Of a stretch of DNA of 64,000 bases, positions 1-8,695 are shown piece after piece (the first letter of the stretch is position 1; each line of letters opens with the position of its first letter). Source of the DNA: Alloacidobacterium dinghuense (GTDB taxonomy: Bacteria > Acidobacteriota > Terriglobia > Terriglobales > Acidobacteriaceae). The position numbers were made by a program, and so were the translations under genes. The notes beneath the pieces were generated by a model, which was not told the DNA's origin, made no database searches, and worked only from the letters and a program-made list of their open reading frames with translations. The stretch spans positions 5,456,001-5,520,000 of the forward strand of contig NZ_CP060394.1 in the NCBI RefSeq assembly GCF_014274465.1. Reading direction: 5' to 3'.

Positions 1-10
1 GACGATAGCC

Positions 11-214
11 TTAAACAGGCTGAACGTTCTCGGCCTGGAAGCCCTTGGCGCCGCGCACGACGTTGAACTGCACGCGCTGACCTTCCTGAAGGCTGCGGAA
101 GCCATTCGCGTTGATCGCGGAGAAATGAACGAAAACGTCCTCGTTGTTGCTCTCGCGTGTAATAAAGCCAAAACCCTTGGCATCGTTAAACCACTTGACT
201 GTACCCTGTTCCAT
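11..214 (-). CDS. csp: Cold-shock domain protein, CspA family
   Basis: CspA proteins are small cytoplasmic single-strand nucleic-acid binders that act as RNA chaperones. The 67-residue product has the standard family length and shows W8 in the first strand, RNP1 (KGFGFI, residues 13-18) and RNP2 (VFVHF, 27-31), which form the aromatic RNA-binding face. The frame stays open upstream to 442, but ATG at 214 gives the exact family N-terminus (MEQGTVKWF) and is preceded by AAAGGAA. A -10-like TATAAT lies about 115 bases upstream, leaving a long leader as is usual for cold-shock mRNAs. Whether this copy is cold-induced or constitutive cannot be read from the sequence. Confidence 0.95.
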   Translation of the reverse strand: MEQGTVKWFNDAKGFGFITRESNNEDVFVHFSAINANGFRSLQEGQRVQFNVVRGAKGFQAENVQPV

Positions 215-334
215 TTTTGGGGTATTCCTTTGTGTTGATATTCGCTGAAAACGGGAAGGTGTAGCAGGCAGTGCTTTGGACGGCATTACGTGCGTAACAA
301 AAACCCACTCGGAATCGAGCGCAAGTCTATTATA
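215..334 (-). promoter_or_regulatory. Putative csp promoter (-10 TATAAT at 329-334) and long leader
   Basis: On the minus strand a perfect TATAAT reads at 334-329. No convincing -35 box sits 17 bases upstream. Transcription starting near 322 would leave a leader of about 108 bases before the csp ATG. Long structured leaders are known for cspA-type mRNAs; the promoter call itself is inference. Confidence 0.4.
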
Positions 335-402
335 TCCCACTTCCAAGTACGATCTGCCCCTCAGTCGAATGCGAAGGGCAAATTTCCGAAGTCTTACAGA
401 CT

Positions 403-1137
403 TTATGAGAAAGCGCCGCTGATCAGCACCAGTACGATCCACCAGCCCACAACAGCCGCTGCTGCTTTTCCCCGCGACACCTTTGCCACGATACCGACGC
501 CAATCACGCTCAAAATCACCGACCAGATTTCAAAGACATCGAGATGCATCGCGTAGGCGACGAGCATATGCGGTAGATCGCTGCTCAGGTAATATCCAAT
601 ATTCGTGCCAACCGGATTGTTCATCAGAAATGAATCCGGCGCGACGCCGGCAAAGAGCGCAATGATAGCCAAAAGGAACTTGAGGTTGAAAACAAGGCCT
701 GCGTACATGTAGACCGCAAACACCTGCCCGAACTTTGCTGTTCCGGCAAAACCGAAATTTACCGTAGCCCATACCAGCAGTACGGTAATGGCAGTAAAGA
801 TAAGTATCAGGATCGGAAAGCAGTAGGCGATGATCGAAGTAACCTTTGCGCCAATTGTTTTGGCCGCAGCCGCTTGATCGGGCGTCATCTGGGCGAATCG
901 CTCTTCCTGCTTCGGGCTCTGATGCACGTTGTTTTCCATCACCCTTTCCCAGCCTACTTTCGTCTGCACGGTAAATGAGAAGGCGATGGAGACGACAATC
1001 ATGATCACCAGCGGTCCCCACCACGAGGATCTCCGTAGCAGATCGATAAACGTTTTCGAAGGAGCTACAAAGGTATCGATGATGCGCTGCCCTTCGCTCA
1101 GGGGTGTAGCAGCGGTTTCTGAAACGGCATCACTCAT
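403..1137 (-). CDS. Yip1-domain integral membrane protein
   Basis: A 244-residue polytopic inner-membrane protein. A short polar N-terminus (about 35 residues) containing [15 protein letters not shown] is followed by about five hydrophobic segments (roughly 42-62, 92-120, 130-160, 195-215 and 225-243). The N-terminal pattern of a soluble head leading into W-GP and then the membrane bundle matches Yip1-domain proteins common in Acidobacteriota. The family has no established enzymatic function in bacteria; roles in membrane organisation are only presumed. It stands alone, upstream of csp in the same direction and divergent from the DUF5715 gene. Confidence 0.7.
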   Translation of the reverse strand: MSDAVSETAATPLSEGQRIIDTFVAPSKTFIDLLRRSSWWGPLVIMIVVSIAFSFTVQTKVGWERVMENNVHQSPKQEERFAQMTPDQAAAAKTIGAKVTSIIAYCFPILILIFTAITVLLVWATVNFGFAGTAKFGQVFAVYMYAGLVFNLKFLLAIIALFAGVAPDSFLMNNPVGTNIGYYLSSDLPHMLVAYAMHLDVFEIWSVILSVIGVGIVAKVSRGKAAAAVVGWWIVLVLISGAFS

Positions 1138-1356
1138 AGGGCCTCACTTATCAGGTGCATTTTCAATTGGCGCGATTGTATCCTGCCGGCGAGCCAGTTG
1201 CGACGAAAATCGCCTGCGAAGCTGTCCTCCCAATGCTGCCTAAGTCATTGAACTGATATTTGTTAAGGCAATATTTCCAGAATCAAGTTGAATACTTCCC
1301 GGCGCGTCCAGCACCCGATAGTCTAAGAAAGCTCTGGAATCTCCGCGGTCCCGCTC

Positions 1357-2175
1357 ATGCGCTGTCTTGTTATTCTCCTTGCTGCCGCTCTGTTTGCAGG
1401 CGCAGGGAATTCTGCCTATGCCGTAAAACGAAAGCCCCACCATGCCCGTTCTGCTGCCGCGCATGCCCATACGCGCAGCCACAGAAACGCCCGCGCTCGT
1501 CACGCGTCCCTGGAAGCGAAAGAAGAGCCACCGAGCGCGACGATTCCCGAAGTTCCAGTCAAACATGCACGGATGGTTTTGCTGCCGCCGTTGAAGGGCT
1601 CGAGAGAATCGCTCGTCCGCCAGAACCAGCGCAGCGAGGCCGAGGGTCTCGAACGAATCGAGGATGACGACCAATTGAATGATCTGCGGAACGAACATGC
1701 ACTGGTTGCAGTGCCGGTGAGTATGTCTCTCCGCGTCAACACAGAACTACCTGCAAATCGCCGCTACTGCCGCCCTTGGACCGCCCATTTTCTTACTGAT
1801 CTCGGCCGCGCTCACTACGAGCGCTTCCACCGTCCGCTTCAGGTGAATTCCGCGGTGCGCACGGTTGCCTATCAGCGTCATCTGATGGAGGTAAACGGTA
1901 ACGCGGCGCCTGCCGAGGGCGATATCGCTTCGCCGCACCTGACCGGCGCAACGATCGACATTGCCAAGAAGGGACTGTCAATGTCGGAAGTTGCATGGAT
2001 GCGGGCATACTTGTTGCCAATGCAAACGGCGGGAAAGATTGACGTGGAAGAGGAATTTTATCAATCCTGCTTTCATATCACCGTCTATAAAGGGTATGCA
2101 CCGCCCACCCAGCCAAAGACAACTCCACGTGAAGCAGGCAGCAAGAGCGCTCTGATCGCAGCCGGAGTGCAGTAG
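1357..2175 (+). CDS. DUF5715 secreted protein with an M15-like peptidase fold
   Basis: A 272-residue exported protein with a signal peptide (residues 1 to about 22, ending AYA), a basic His/Arg/Ala-rich linker (25-70) and a C-terminal domain. That domain carries SPHLTGATID with H194 and D201, an acidic pair at E232/E233 and the CFHI motif with H240. This H-x6-D...H arrangement is the zinc-site pattern of D-Ala-D-Ala carboxypeptidase-like (M15/DD-peptidase) folds, so cleavage of peptidoglycan peptides in the periplasm is a reasonable inference. SAVRTVAYQ upstream also fits the family. The gene converges on the TlpA gene, whose stop is immediately adjacent. Substrate is not known. Confidence 0.75.
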   Translation: MRCLVILLAAALFAGAGNSAYAVKRKPHHARSAAAHAHTRSHRNARARHASLEAKEEPPSATIPEVPVKHARMVLLPPLKGSRESLVRQNQRSEAEGLERIEDDDQLNDLRNEHALVAVPVSMSLRVNTELPANRRYCRPWTAHFLTDLGRAHYERFHRPLQVNSAVRTVAYQRHLMEVNGNAAPAEGDIASPHLTGATIDIAKKGLSMSEVAWMRAYLLPMQTAGKIDVEEEFYQSCFHITVYKGYAPPTQPKTTPREAGSKSALIAAGVQ

Positions 2176-2700
2176 TCAATATCTCTTGGTGAGAGCTGCT
2201 GGCGCCGGTCTGGACCGGTTGTTCAGCAGCCAGTCCACCGCATTGCGCACATCCTCATCGCGCGCCTCACCCATGATGCGGGCTATGATTTCTCCACGGT
2301 CATCAAGGATGGCGGTTCCTGGAACGATTTCGCCGAGGCCAAAGCTGCCAAGTGTATCGGTGCTGGCTCCAACCCATGTGTCAAAGGTCACGCCCGCCTT
2401 CTCAAGCGCTGGCTCGATTTTGCCTCGATCTTTGGCCACGTCGATTGAAACCGCAATGAAGCGGACGTTCTTGCCAACGTAACTCTGCGCCAGTTTCGAA
2501 AGACGTGGCAACTCTTCCTGGCACGGACCGCACCATGTCGCCCAGAAGTTGAGGACTACGATCTGCCCGCGCAACGACGCTAGCTTTTGCGTATTGCCAT
2601 GCAAGTCTTTGAGGTCTAGGTTGGGTACTCTCTTTGCAGACACAGACGCGACGAAAAGTGCAGAACACAGGAGGAGAAGAACACAACGCAAGGCTTTCAT
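2176..2700 (-). CDS. TlpA/ResA-type thiol-disulfide oxidoreductase
   Basis: A 174-residue periplasmic thioredoxin-fold protein. A signal peptide (1-22) is followed by the AhpC/TSA-Redoxin core: NLDLKDLHG at the start, NFWATWCGPC with the redox pair C57/C60, and the cis-proline loop IVPGTAIL near 130. TlpA/ResA proteins reduce or isomerise disulfides outside the cytoplasm, often for cytochrome c maturation or cell-envelope proteins. This is a single-domain family member of normal length. No cytochrome biogenesis genes lie next to it, so the partner is unknown. It is tail-to-tail with the DUF5715 gene without any spacer. Confidence 0.88.
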   Translation of the reverse strand: MKALRCVLLLLCSALFVASVSAKRVPNLDLKDLHGNTQKLASLRGQIVVLNFWATWCGPCQEELPRLSKLAQSYVGKNVRFIAVSIDVAKDRGKIEPALEKAGVTFDTWVGASTDTLGSFGLGEIVPGTAILDDRGEIIARIMGEARDEDVRNAVDWLLNNRSRPAPAALTKRY

Positions 2701-2850
2701 TGCTCCCGCGAGTCTATTCGGTGTTCCGCGGATGCGCCTCCGTCCAAGGGTGGATATATCTTTCAGCCCGCAGGCCCAAGACTACAGCCCAGCGGCGCTG
2801 TTACCGTGCAACGAGTTATTTCCATCTGAGGCTAGTCAACGGAACAAACA

Positions 2851-3924
2851 ATGAAAATAAAAACCTGCAAAGCAGGACTCACGCTCGTCGCAACATTGCT
2901 CGTCACCTCCACATCATCCCGCCACAATCAGGCCTTAGCGCAGGGTTGTGTCGCGGCTCACTCGCCACAGCCGGTCATATCGGGGCTTGACCCGACCAGC
3001 CAGCCGCGGACAGTAGGCCTCCTTCATGGGCTGTCCGTCACAGTTGGCTTCCGAACCTATAGTTCGTATAAGCACTACATCGGCACGGTCCATCAAGTGC
3101 AACGCGCCGAGATGCACAATGAAGTGCAGAACCACGTCGATCTCTATGATCTGAGTCTCAGTTATCAGATGACGCCGCGCTGGAGCATCATCGCAGATAT
3201 TCCCGGAATGACGGCGACACGTCATCAGCAGGGGAACGTCAACGTCTATCGCTCCGGCGGAATCGGAGATATGCTCGTTGGTGCACAGGCATGGGTCTGG
3301 CGGCCACCAACAGAGAGCAATGGCAACATCTCGTTTTCCATGCAGCTCAAGCTGCCGACCGGTATCAATGACGCTAAAGGTACGACCATTCTCTCCAATG
3401 GACAGAAGCAAGTCCGGCCCTTCGATGAGTCGATCCAGCCCGGCGACGGTACATGGGGATTTGCCCTCGGCACCAATGCCTATCGCCAGTTCTACTTTCA
3501 CACCATCGGCTATTTCACCGGCTCGTGGCTCTTCAGCCCGCAGGACACGACCGGCGTCCTGACCTATCGTCCCGCACCCGGTGAAAACGTGATCTCCGCA
3601 ACCGATCAATATCTATGGCGCGGCGGTTTTTCGCATGGAGTGCCGAAAGTTCGTGGCCTCGCGCTGAGCATTGGCGGCCGTATGGAAGGCGTTCCGGTGC
3701 GCGATGCCTTTGGCAGCAGCAACGGCTTTCGCCGTCCGGGCTACGTTATTTCCATCGAACCGGGCCTGGTGTACGCCCGCGGACGCAATATGTTCAACGT
3801 CAGTGGTCCATGGGCGATGGAACGTAATCGCAAAACCAGCGTGACCGACTACGCAAACCATACCCATGGTGACGCCGCCTTCGCGGATTACACGGTGATC
3901 GCCAGCTACACGAGAACCTTCTAG
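2851..3924 (+). CDS. Outer-membrane beta-barrel protein, transporter-like
   Basis: A 357-residue exported protein with an N-terminal signal sequence (about 1-31, ending in AQG). The body has many alternating short amphipathic strands (for example VTVGFRTYSSY, LYDLSLSYQM, YFTGSWLF) and terminates in aromatic phenylalanine (SYTRTF), the usual C-terminal signal for BAM-dependent insertion. Repeated strand patterns such as DLSLSYQMTPRWSIIADIPGM and LPTGINDAKGT resemble MetA-pathway/phenol-degradation type outer-membrane channel proteins. The substrate cannot be inferred. The gene is followed by a CPBP protease gene in the same direction after 63 bases; co-transcription is possible. Confidence 0.65.
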   Translation: MKIKTCKAGLTLVATLLVTSTSSRHNQALAQGCVAAHSPQPVISGLDPTSQPRTVGLLHGLSVTVGFRTYSSYKHYIGTVHQVQRAEMHNEVQNHVDLYDLSLSYQMTPRWSIIADIPGMTATRHQQGNVNVYRSGGIGDMLVGAQAWVWRPPTESNGNISFSMQLKLPTGINDAKGTTILSNGQKQVRPFDESIQPGDGTWGFALGTNAYRQFYFHTIGYFTGSWLFSPQDTTGVLTYRPAPGENVISATDQYLWRGGFSHGVPKVRGLALSIGGRMEGVPVRDAFGSSNGFRRPGYVISIEPGLVYARGRNMFNVSGPWAMERNRKTSVTDYANHTHGDAAFADYTVIASYTRTF

Positions 3925-3987
3925 AAAGACAGATAACGCTCCGCCGAGGTAATGAAGCAGAAGCGTCCGATGCTCTAGCATGAAAAC

Positions 3988-4869
3988 GTGATCTACGCGC
4001 ATGCAGGGGTGATTGTTGCCGCAATATTGGCTGTGACGCCTCTGCTTCTCTTCGGCTTTGCGGGGGAGCGCTGTGTGGCAGCAGCCAGCAGGCAGCCTCT
4101 GGTTCTTCAACTTCTGCTGCCGGCAGTTTTAGTTATTCCCTATCTGCTTGTGTGCTGGCCAATTCACCGGCTCCGCCTCGGTTGGCTCGCGCTTTATCTG
4201 CTGCTGCCGGTCTCAGTCTCCGTTCTGTTGATGGTCACCGCGAAGATCGACCCACAAAAACGGGGACACGCGCTTGATTTTCTAGTGCTACTTATTTTGG
4301 GGCTAGCGGTTGACCTGCGCTGGTTTGAGGCGGCGTGGCCGCATGCCCTCGTTGCGCTCAACAAGCTCCTTCTTCTCGATGCCGGCCTTTACGGCTTCAT
4401 GGTGATTCGCCAGCTTGATGGCGTTGGGCTCGATCTTCGCTGGCGGATTACGGATTGGAAGACGGGGTTACGCGAGCTTCTTTTCTACATGCCGATCGCA
4501 ATTCCGTTGGGACTCGCCATTGGATTCCTGCACTTGCACCGGCACGTTGAGCGTGCATGGTTGCTGCCGGCGATCTGGCTCTTTACCTATCTGCTGATCG
4601 CCTTGCCGGAAGAGATTTTCTTTCGCGGATGGATGCAGAATCTCATTGAGCGCCGAATTGGGCGCACCGCGTCTCTTACCGTGACTGCTATCCTCTTCGG
4701 GCTCTCGCACTTCAATAAACGCACGGCGCACTTCAACTGGCGCTACGTTCTGCTGGCGGCCATCGCTGGCGTCTTCTACGGACGCGCGTGGCGCTCCGAT
4801 AGAAGAATCGCAGCCTCATCCATCACCCATGCATGCGTGGATACTCTGTGGGGAGCGCTGCTTCGCTGA
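3988..4869 (+). CDS. CPBP-family intramembrane glutamic protease
   Basis: A 293-residue membrane protein with about eight hydrophobic segments. The three ABI/CPBP motifs are intact: EEIFFRGW with E208/E209 and R213 (EExxxR), FGLSHFN with the conserved histidine near 235, and a C-terminal SSITHACVDTLWG. These residues form the membrane-embedded active site of CAAX-processing/bacteriocin-processing proteases. GTG at 3988 is used as start; no strong ribosome-binding site is visible. Its 3' end overlaps the convergent second CPBP gene by 94 bases. The substrate is unknown. Confidence 0.8.
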   Translation: MIYAHAGVIVAAILAVTPLLLFGFAGERCVAAASRQPLVLQLLLPAVLVIPYLLVCWPIHRLRLGWLALYLLLPVSVSVLLMVTAKIDPQKRGHALDFLVLLILGLAVDLRWFEAAWPHALVALNKLLLLDAGLYGFMVIRQLDGVGLDLRWRITDWKTGLRELLFYMPIAIPLGLAIGFLHLHRHVERAWLLPAIWLFTYLLIALPEEIFFRGWMQNLIERRIGRTASLTVTAILFGLSHFNKRTAHFNWRYVLLAAIAGVFYGRAWRSDRRIAASSITHACVDTLWGALLR

Positions 4870-5591
4870 ATGGCGCGATGCCGAGGCTGGTAGCGCAGAT
4901 AGCCAAGCCCGACGCGCATGTGATGATGCATGGCATCCGGAACCGTAACGGCGACGCAGAGGCCCAGGATGCCGTGCGCTAGCCCGAGCGCATACAGATT
5001 GCGATAGCGAAGAAAGAACGGGCAGGCAATCAAAGCCCACACCAGCGTAAGGCAGATCAGGATGGGGTTTGGAATATGCGCAATCGCAAACAGCAGCGCC
5101 GCCGCCGCAATCGCCAGTGACCGTCGCGGCAGCAGTCGCACCAGTCGGGTCAGCACAAAGACCTGCACCAGAAACTCCTGCACAAATGACCAGATCAGAT
5201 ATCCGATCACACGCGTCCGCGTCGACAAACGCCCCACGCCGGGAAGTCCGTGAAGCGTGCCGAGTTCCTTCGCTGCCACAACTGCGAGCACAGCGAGGGC
5301 CAGGGTTGCCGCAACAATCCAAAGCGACCGCCTTGTCTCCGTCGGGGCCAGTCCAAGAGATTGCAGCTTCTCCCGGCGCAGTACTGTGATGCCGACAACC
5401 GCTACAACTGCCAGCCAATAGAGAATTCTTTGCGCCGGCATCGGCGTCCAGATCACAGCCAGAATCAGACCGTAAGCTGAAACGAGTTCCAGCAGATCGC
5501 GAAGCCGGGAATCTGCTTTAAGATTCACGCGATTCTCAAGCCAGAAAGCCTGCGCCCGTTCATGGGTGCAAGAGCAAAATAATATACCCAA
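4776..5591 (-). CDS. Divergent CPBP-family membrane protein
   Basis: A 271-residue membrane protein related to the neighbouring CPBP protease but with a variant first motif: VQEFLVQVFV replaces EExxxR, so the second glutamate is kept while the first glutamate and the arginine are replaced by Q. The later motifs persist as FAIAHIPNP and GLAHGILG. The family has QE-type members, so activity is possible but cannot be assumed. About 50 C-terminal residues after the last membrane segment are polar and lie on DNA antisense to the other CPBP gene (94-base overlap). The start is uncertain; a shorter form beginning later in the N-terminal region is possible. Confidence 0.72.
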   Translation of the reverse strand: MGILFCSCTHERAQAFWLENRVNLKADSRLRDLLELVSAYGLILAVIWTPMPAQRILYWLAVVAVVGITVLRREKLQSLGLAPTETRRSLWIVAATLALAVLAVVAAKELGTLHGLPGVGRLSTRTRVIGYLIWSFVQEFLVQVFVLTRLVRLLPRRSLAIAAAALLFAIAHIPNPILICLTLVWALIACPFFLRYRNLYALGLAHGILGLCVAVTVPDAMHHHMRVGLGYLRYQPRHRAIQRSSAPHRVSTHAWVMDEAAILLSERHARP

Positions 5592-6087
5592 TTGCTTGCT
5601 GATGACAGCCGCATTGCGCTAATTCATTTGAGCTAGCCGAACAACTGATATTCGCTCCAGAACTGCGGCCAAGGGCAGTCCGAAGATTTTGCGTTGTCTA
5701 TTTGATTTCACTCGCGAGAGGAATGCTCGCACCGTTCAGCTGCCGAGAACGACGCGGGCGGTTCTTATTCCGAATCGAATCGAACGCTAACCTAGCGCCA
5801 GTGACACTCGACGAAGACCCAGCCGCCGTGGCGCTCAGCCCAATGGGCAGGTACCACTCCGCGTGAGGATGAGGTGCAACGGCATATCGTCCGGGAACCC
5901 AGACATACGGAGCTCCATCCCAGCGGTGATATCCACCATCCCAGACGTATTCACAGAACAGAGGTGCCCGTCTTGGCTCGCACTATCTGTATGTCTGCCA
6001 AGACGGTCTAGTCCATTATCGTTCGCAGCAGCGGATACCGGCATTCCGTTGGCCGACGCCGGTCTGGTCCACATCCAGCTCGGGACC
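5592..6087. other. Gene-poor interval with a decayed gene
   Basis: About 500 bases separate the CPBP gene from the next intact gene. The part at 5792-5955 is a frameshifted YXWXXGXW-repeat gene remnant (separate entry). Nothing recognisable was seen in 5592-5791 or in 5956-6087; open frames here on either strand are antisense or low-complexity shadows. Confidence 0.6.
5792..5955 (-). pseudogene. Frameshifted YXWXXGXW-repeat protein remnant
   Basis: Reading the minus strand from about 5955 gives EYVWDGGYHRWDGAPYVWV, then PGRYAVAPHPHAEWY. At about 5845 the frame breaks, and one base later in phase the reading resumes as AHWAERHGGWVFV, then ECHWR and a TAG stop at 5794-5792. The combined text is the C-terminal part of YXWXXGXW-repeat secreted proteins, which end in a W-rich GHWR-like motif. 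The upstream half of the gene is missing: an in-frame stop precedes the fragment, and there is no signal peptide. It is therefore a truncated and frameshifted relic. Confidence 0.7.
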
Positions 6088-6471
6088 CTAGCCAGCCGCG
6101 TGCGGCTGGCCCTCAGCGCCTTCTTCCTTCGTTTCGTCTTTCTTCTCGCGCGCCTTTTTCGTCTTCCAGAAACCCTGCTGCAACCCGTACTGATCATTAA
6201 TCTCCCAATCGATCAGCCGCTGCTCAGACTCTGCGCTTGACATCTCTTCGACCGAAGTAACTTCGATGCGCGCCACCTGATGCCACGGGTAGACATAGCG
6301 GCCGCGCAACAGAAAGCCGGACTTCGCCCAGTTTTCCATCAAGTCAGTAACTCTGCTCTTTACGTCCTCGCGGCTTTCAAAGGGCAGAAGGTCGAAAGAT
6401 TCTCCATTTGCCAAATGGACCGTTGCATGGGCAATCAGTACTGTATCGGGCGGCAGTGTTTCTTCAGGCAA
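6088..6471 (-). CDS. Conserved hypothetical protein, 127 aa
   Basis: No recognised domain. The product starts MPEETLPPDTVLIAH and has a compact beta-rich part (HLANGESFDLLPF, GRYVYPWHQVARIEV) that looks like a small PilZ- or Sm-like barrel, followed by a strongly charged Lys/Glu-rich tail (KKAREKKDETKEEG). It is soluble and probably cytoplasmic. The tail suggests a nucleic-acid or protein interaction, but no function should be assigned. It is divergent from the MFS gene, 125 bases apart. Confidence 0.6.
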   Translation of the reverse strand: MPEETLPPDTVLIAHATVHLANGESFDLLPFESREDVKSRVTDLMENWAKSGFLLRGRYVYPWHQVARIEVTSVEEMSSAESEQRLIDWEINDQYGLQQGFWKTKKAREKKDETKEEGAEGQPHAAG

Positions 6472-6596
6472 GAATATCTCCCTTTCTCAGATGTTCTTCA
6501 GTTGAGATGCAGAGAAGACGGGGTCGGTAAACTAATGGCCGTCCTGGGCGAAACGCGAAACTAAAATGGCGCGGGTATCATAGCTATAGACTACGC

Positions 6597-7898
6597 ATGT
6601 CAGACCGATCTTTCGTCTCAGGCTCTGCAGCATTTCTTTCTCGCGATTTTCGCCGCTATCAGCTCGCGCGCGTATTGGTCATCGTCGGCGCCGAGGCGCA
6701 GACTTTGGCTGTGGCGTGGCTCGTTTACCAGATAACGCATAGCGCCCTCTATCTCGGTTACACCGGATTGGTTCTTTTCCTGCCCGGACTTCTCTTTATG
6801 TTGCCGGCAGGCCATGCTGCCGACCGGTTCGATCGGCGCCATGTGATTCTCATCTGTTACGCGCTGCAGGCGTTCTGTACTGCCGCCCTGTTTATCTTTG
6901 CCTGGCATGGGCTGCGCGCCATCTGGCCAATTTTTGCCACACTTTTTCTCATCGGAACCGGGCGCGCGTTCAGTGGTCCCGCTGCTTCAGCCCTGATTCC
7001 GCATCTCGTCCCCAAGGAACACTTTGTTAACGCAGTTACCTGGGGCGCGACCATTTTTCAAATCGCCAATGTTGCCGGTCCGTCTCTTGGAGGCATTCTC
7101 TACACCTTACCCCTGCAGGGGCGCATTGCCGGCGCCAGCATCGTCTTTCTCTTTACGCTGGTCACGCTCATCGGGTTTCTCCTGCTCATTTTCTCCCTGC
7201 ACGTGCGTCCGGGGCGCATGGAACATCGCGCTATGTCCACCGAAGTGATACTCGCTGGCATTCACTATGTCTGGAGAACGCAAATTCTGCTCGGCTCCAT
7301 ATCGCTCGATCTCTTTGCTGTGCTGCTCGGCGGTGCAGTCGCGCTCATGCCGATCTTCGCGCAGGAGATCCTGCAAACCGGCCCCCGCGGGCTCGGCCTG
7401 CTGCGCGCTGCGCCGGCCATCGGAGCGCTGGCAGTCTCGATGTGGTTGACCTGGCGGCCAATTCAGCGCCGCTCCGGGGCGAAGATGTTTTTCTGCGTCG
7501 GTATTTTCGGCGCAGCGACCATTCTCTTCGGCCTATCCAAAAGTCTGCCTCTGTCGCTGCTCGCACTCGTTCTCGTCGGTGCGTCTGACATGGTCAGCGT
7601 CGTCATCCGTTCCTCGATTCTGCAGCTTGCCACGCCGATTGAAATGCGCGGTCGCGTGAGCGCAGTCAATTCGCTCTTTGTCGGAGCCTCAAACGAGTTG
7701 GGCGAATTCGAAAGCGGTCTCACCGCCTCCTGGTGGGGAGCAGTACGCGCCGTCGTCATTGGCGGCATCGGCTCGCTGGCCGTCACCGGCATCTGGAGCT
7801 TTTTATTCCCCAACCTCCGCCGTGCTGACCAGTTCACGCCAGAGGCGCTCCTGCAGGCAGACTTGGAGCAATCGGCTCAGGAAGTCCGCCAACTTTGA
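6597..7898 (+). CDS. MFS transporter, drug/siderophore-exporter type
   Basis: A 433-residue major-facilitator protein with 12 predicted membrane helices. The loop 2-3 signature appears as PAGHAADRFDRRHVI (GxxxDRxxRR type), and FLSRDFRRYQLARV at the N-terminus is typical of the EntS/DHA3 group that exports siderophores, macrolides or other small molecules by proton antiport. Length is normal. The neighbours (two small conserved proteins downstream) give no clue to the substrate. ATG at 6597 follows a short AT-rich leader. Confidence 0.85.
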   Translation: MSDRSFVSGSAAFLSRDFRRYQLARVLVIVGAEAQTLAVAWLVYQITHSALYLGYTGLVLFLPGLLFMLPAGHAADRFDRRHVILICYALQAFCTAALFIFAWHGLRAIWPIFATLFLIGTGRAFSGPAASALIPHLVPKEHFVNAVTWGATIFQIANVAGPSLGGILYTLPLQGRIAGASIVFLFTLVTLIGFLLLIFSLHVRPGRMEHRAMSTEVILAGIHYVWRTQILLGSISLDLFAVLLGGAVALMPIFAQEILQTGPRGLGLLRAAPAIGALAVSMWLTWRPIQRRSGAKMFFCVGIFGAATILFGLSKSLPLSLLALVLVGASDMVSVVIRSSILQLATPIEMRGRVSAVNSLFVGASNELGEFESGLTASWWGAVRAVVIGGIGSLAVTGIWSFLFPNLRRADQFTPEALLQADLEQSAQEVRQL

Positions 7899-7952
7899 CG
7901 GCCAACGGCCAGCATCCAAACTAGAGAGCAGTTCAAGAACAAGGCGGTAACA

Positions 7953-8675
7953 GTGAAAACATGGCAAAAGGTCGGACTGAGCACCTTGCTTGTCCTGATC
8001 GTCTTTAGCGTCCGAATCTATTTCGTGTGGAAAGAGCGTCACGAGCCGATGGTGCAGAAGCAGCAGCGGCAGGAGCGCCCGCTAACCAACGACGACATTG
8101 TTTCGCCACGTAAGCTCTACATTGACGATGTGAAGTCGGCGAAAACCCTGATTGGCAAGACAGTCTGGATTCAGGCCGGCTTTGAGCTTGAGTATTTCCC
8201 TTATGCGGGACACACTATCAACTTCGCCCACAAAATCGGAGTTCTACCCAGCGTCCAAGCGTTGGAGGTGAAGGACATCGCCCTCGAAAAGGCGCCCCCA
8301 AGCAAAACCAGCCGCATTCCCCGTGGCGACAGACAAGTCTTTGCCGTCTTTCAACTGCCCGGAGATGCCAGCGAATACGCGACCCCCATCGGCTATGAGC
8401 AGGGAATCGATTCGACGTATTTCTGCGACGACATTTTCTACTACGATGATCCCCACCAGATGTATAAGCACTGGTCCGCAGATGTTTGGCAAGCTGTCGA
8501 TCAGCATCAGCCCAAGCCGGGCATGAACGAACTGCAGGTCGCCATGGCGCTCGGCGTAATCCAGCAATCTGATTCATCGAACTACGGCAACCGCACTGTG
8601 CACTATGACGCGGGCGGAAGACAGTGGAATGTCAGTTTTCAAAATGACAAGGCGACCAACGTGCAAGCCCAATAG
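7953..8675 (+). CDS. Membrane-anchored conserved hypothetical protein
   Basis: A 240-residue protein with one N-terminal hydrophobic anchor (about residues 7-28), followed by a basic/Gln-rich linker and a soluble extracytoplasmic domain. The domain contains a beta-rich segment (LIGKTVWIQAGFELEYFPY, IGVLPSVQALEV), a FCDDIFYYDDP stretch and a C-terminal GNRTVHYDAGGRQWNVSF. No family or catalytic motif is recognised. GTG at 7953 is the likely start, 54 bases after the MFS stop, so it may be transcribed with it and with the DinB-like gene 20 bases downstream. Confidence 0.6.
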   Translation: MKTWQKVGLSTLLVLIVFSVRIYFVWKERHEPMVQKQQRQERPLTNDDIVSPRKLYIDDVKSAKTLIGKTVWIQAGFELEYFPYAGHTINFAHKIGVLPSVQALEVKDIALEKAPPSKTSRIPRGDRQVFAVFQLPGDASEYATPIGYEQGIDSTYFCDDIFYYDDPHQMYKHWSADVWQAVDQHQPKPGMNELQVAMALGVIQQSDSSNYGNRTVHYDAGGRQWNVSFQNDKATNVQAQ

Positions 8676-8695
8676 TTTTAGGGGACAATCAAAGC

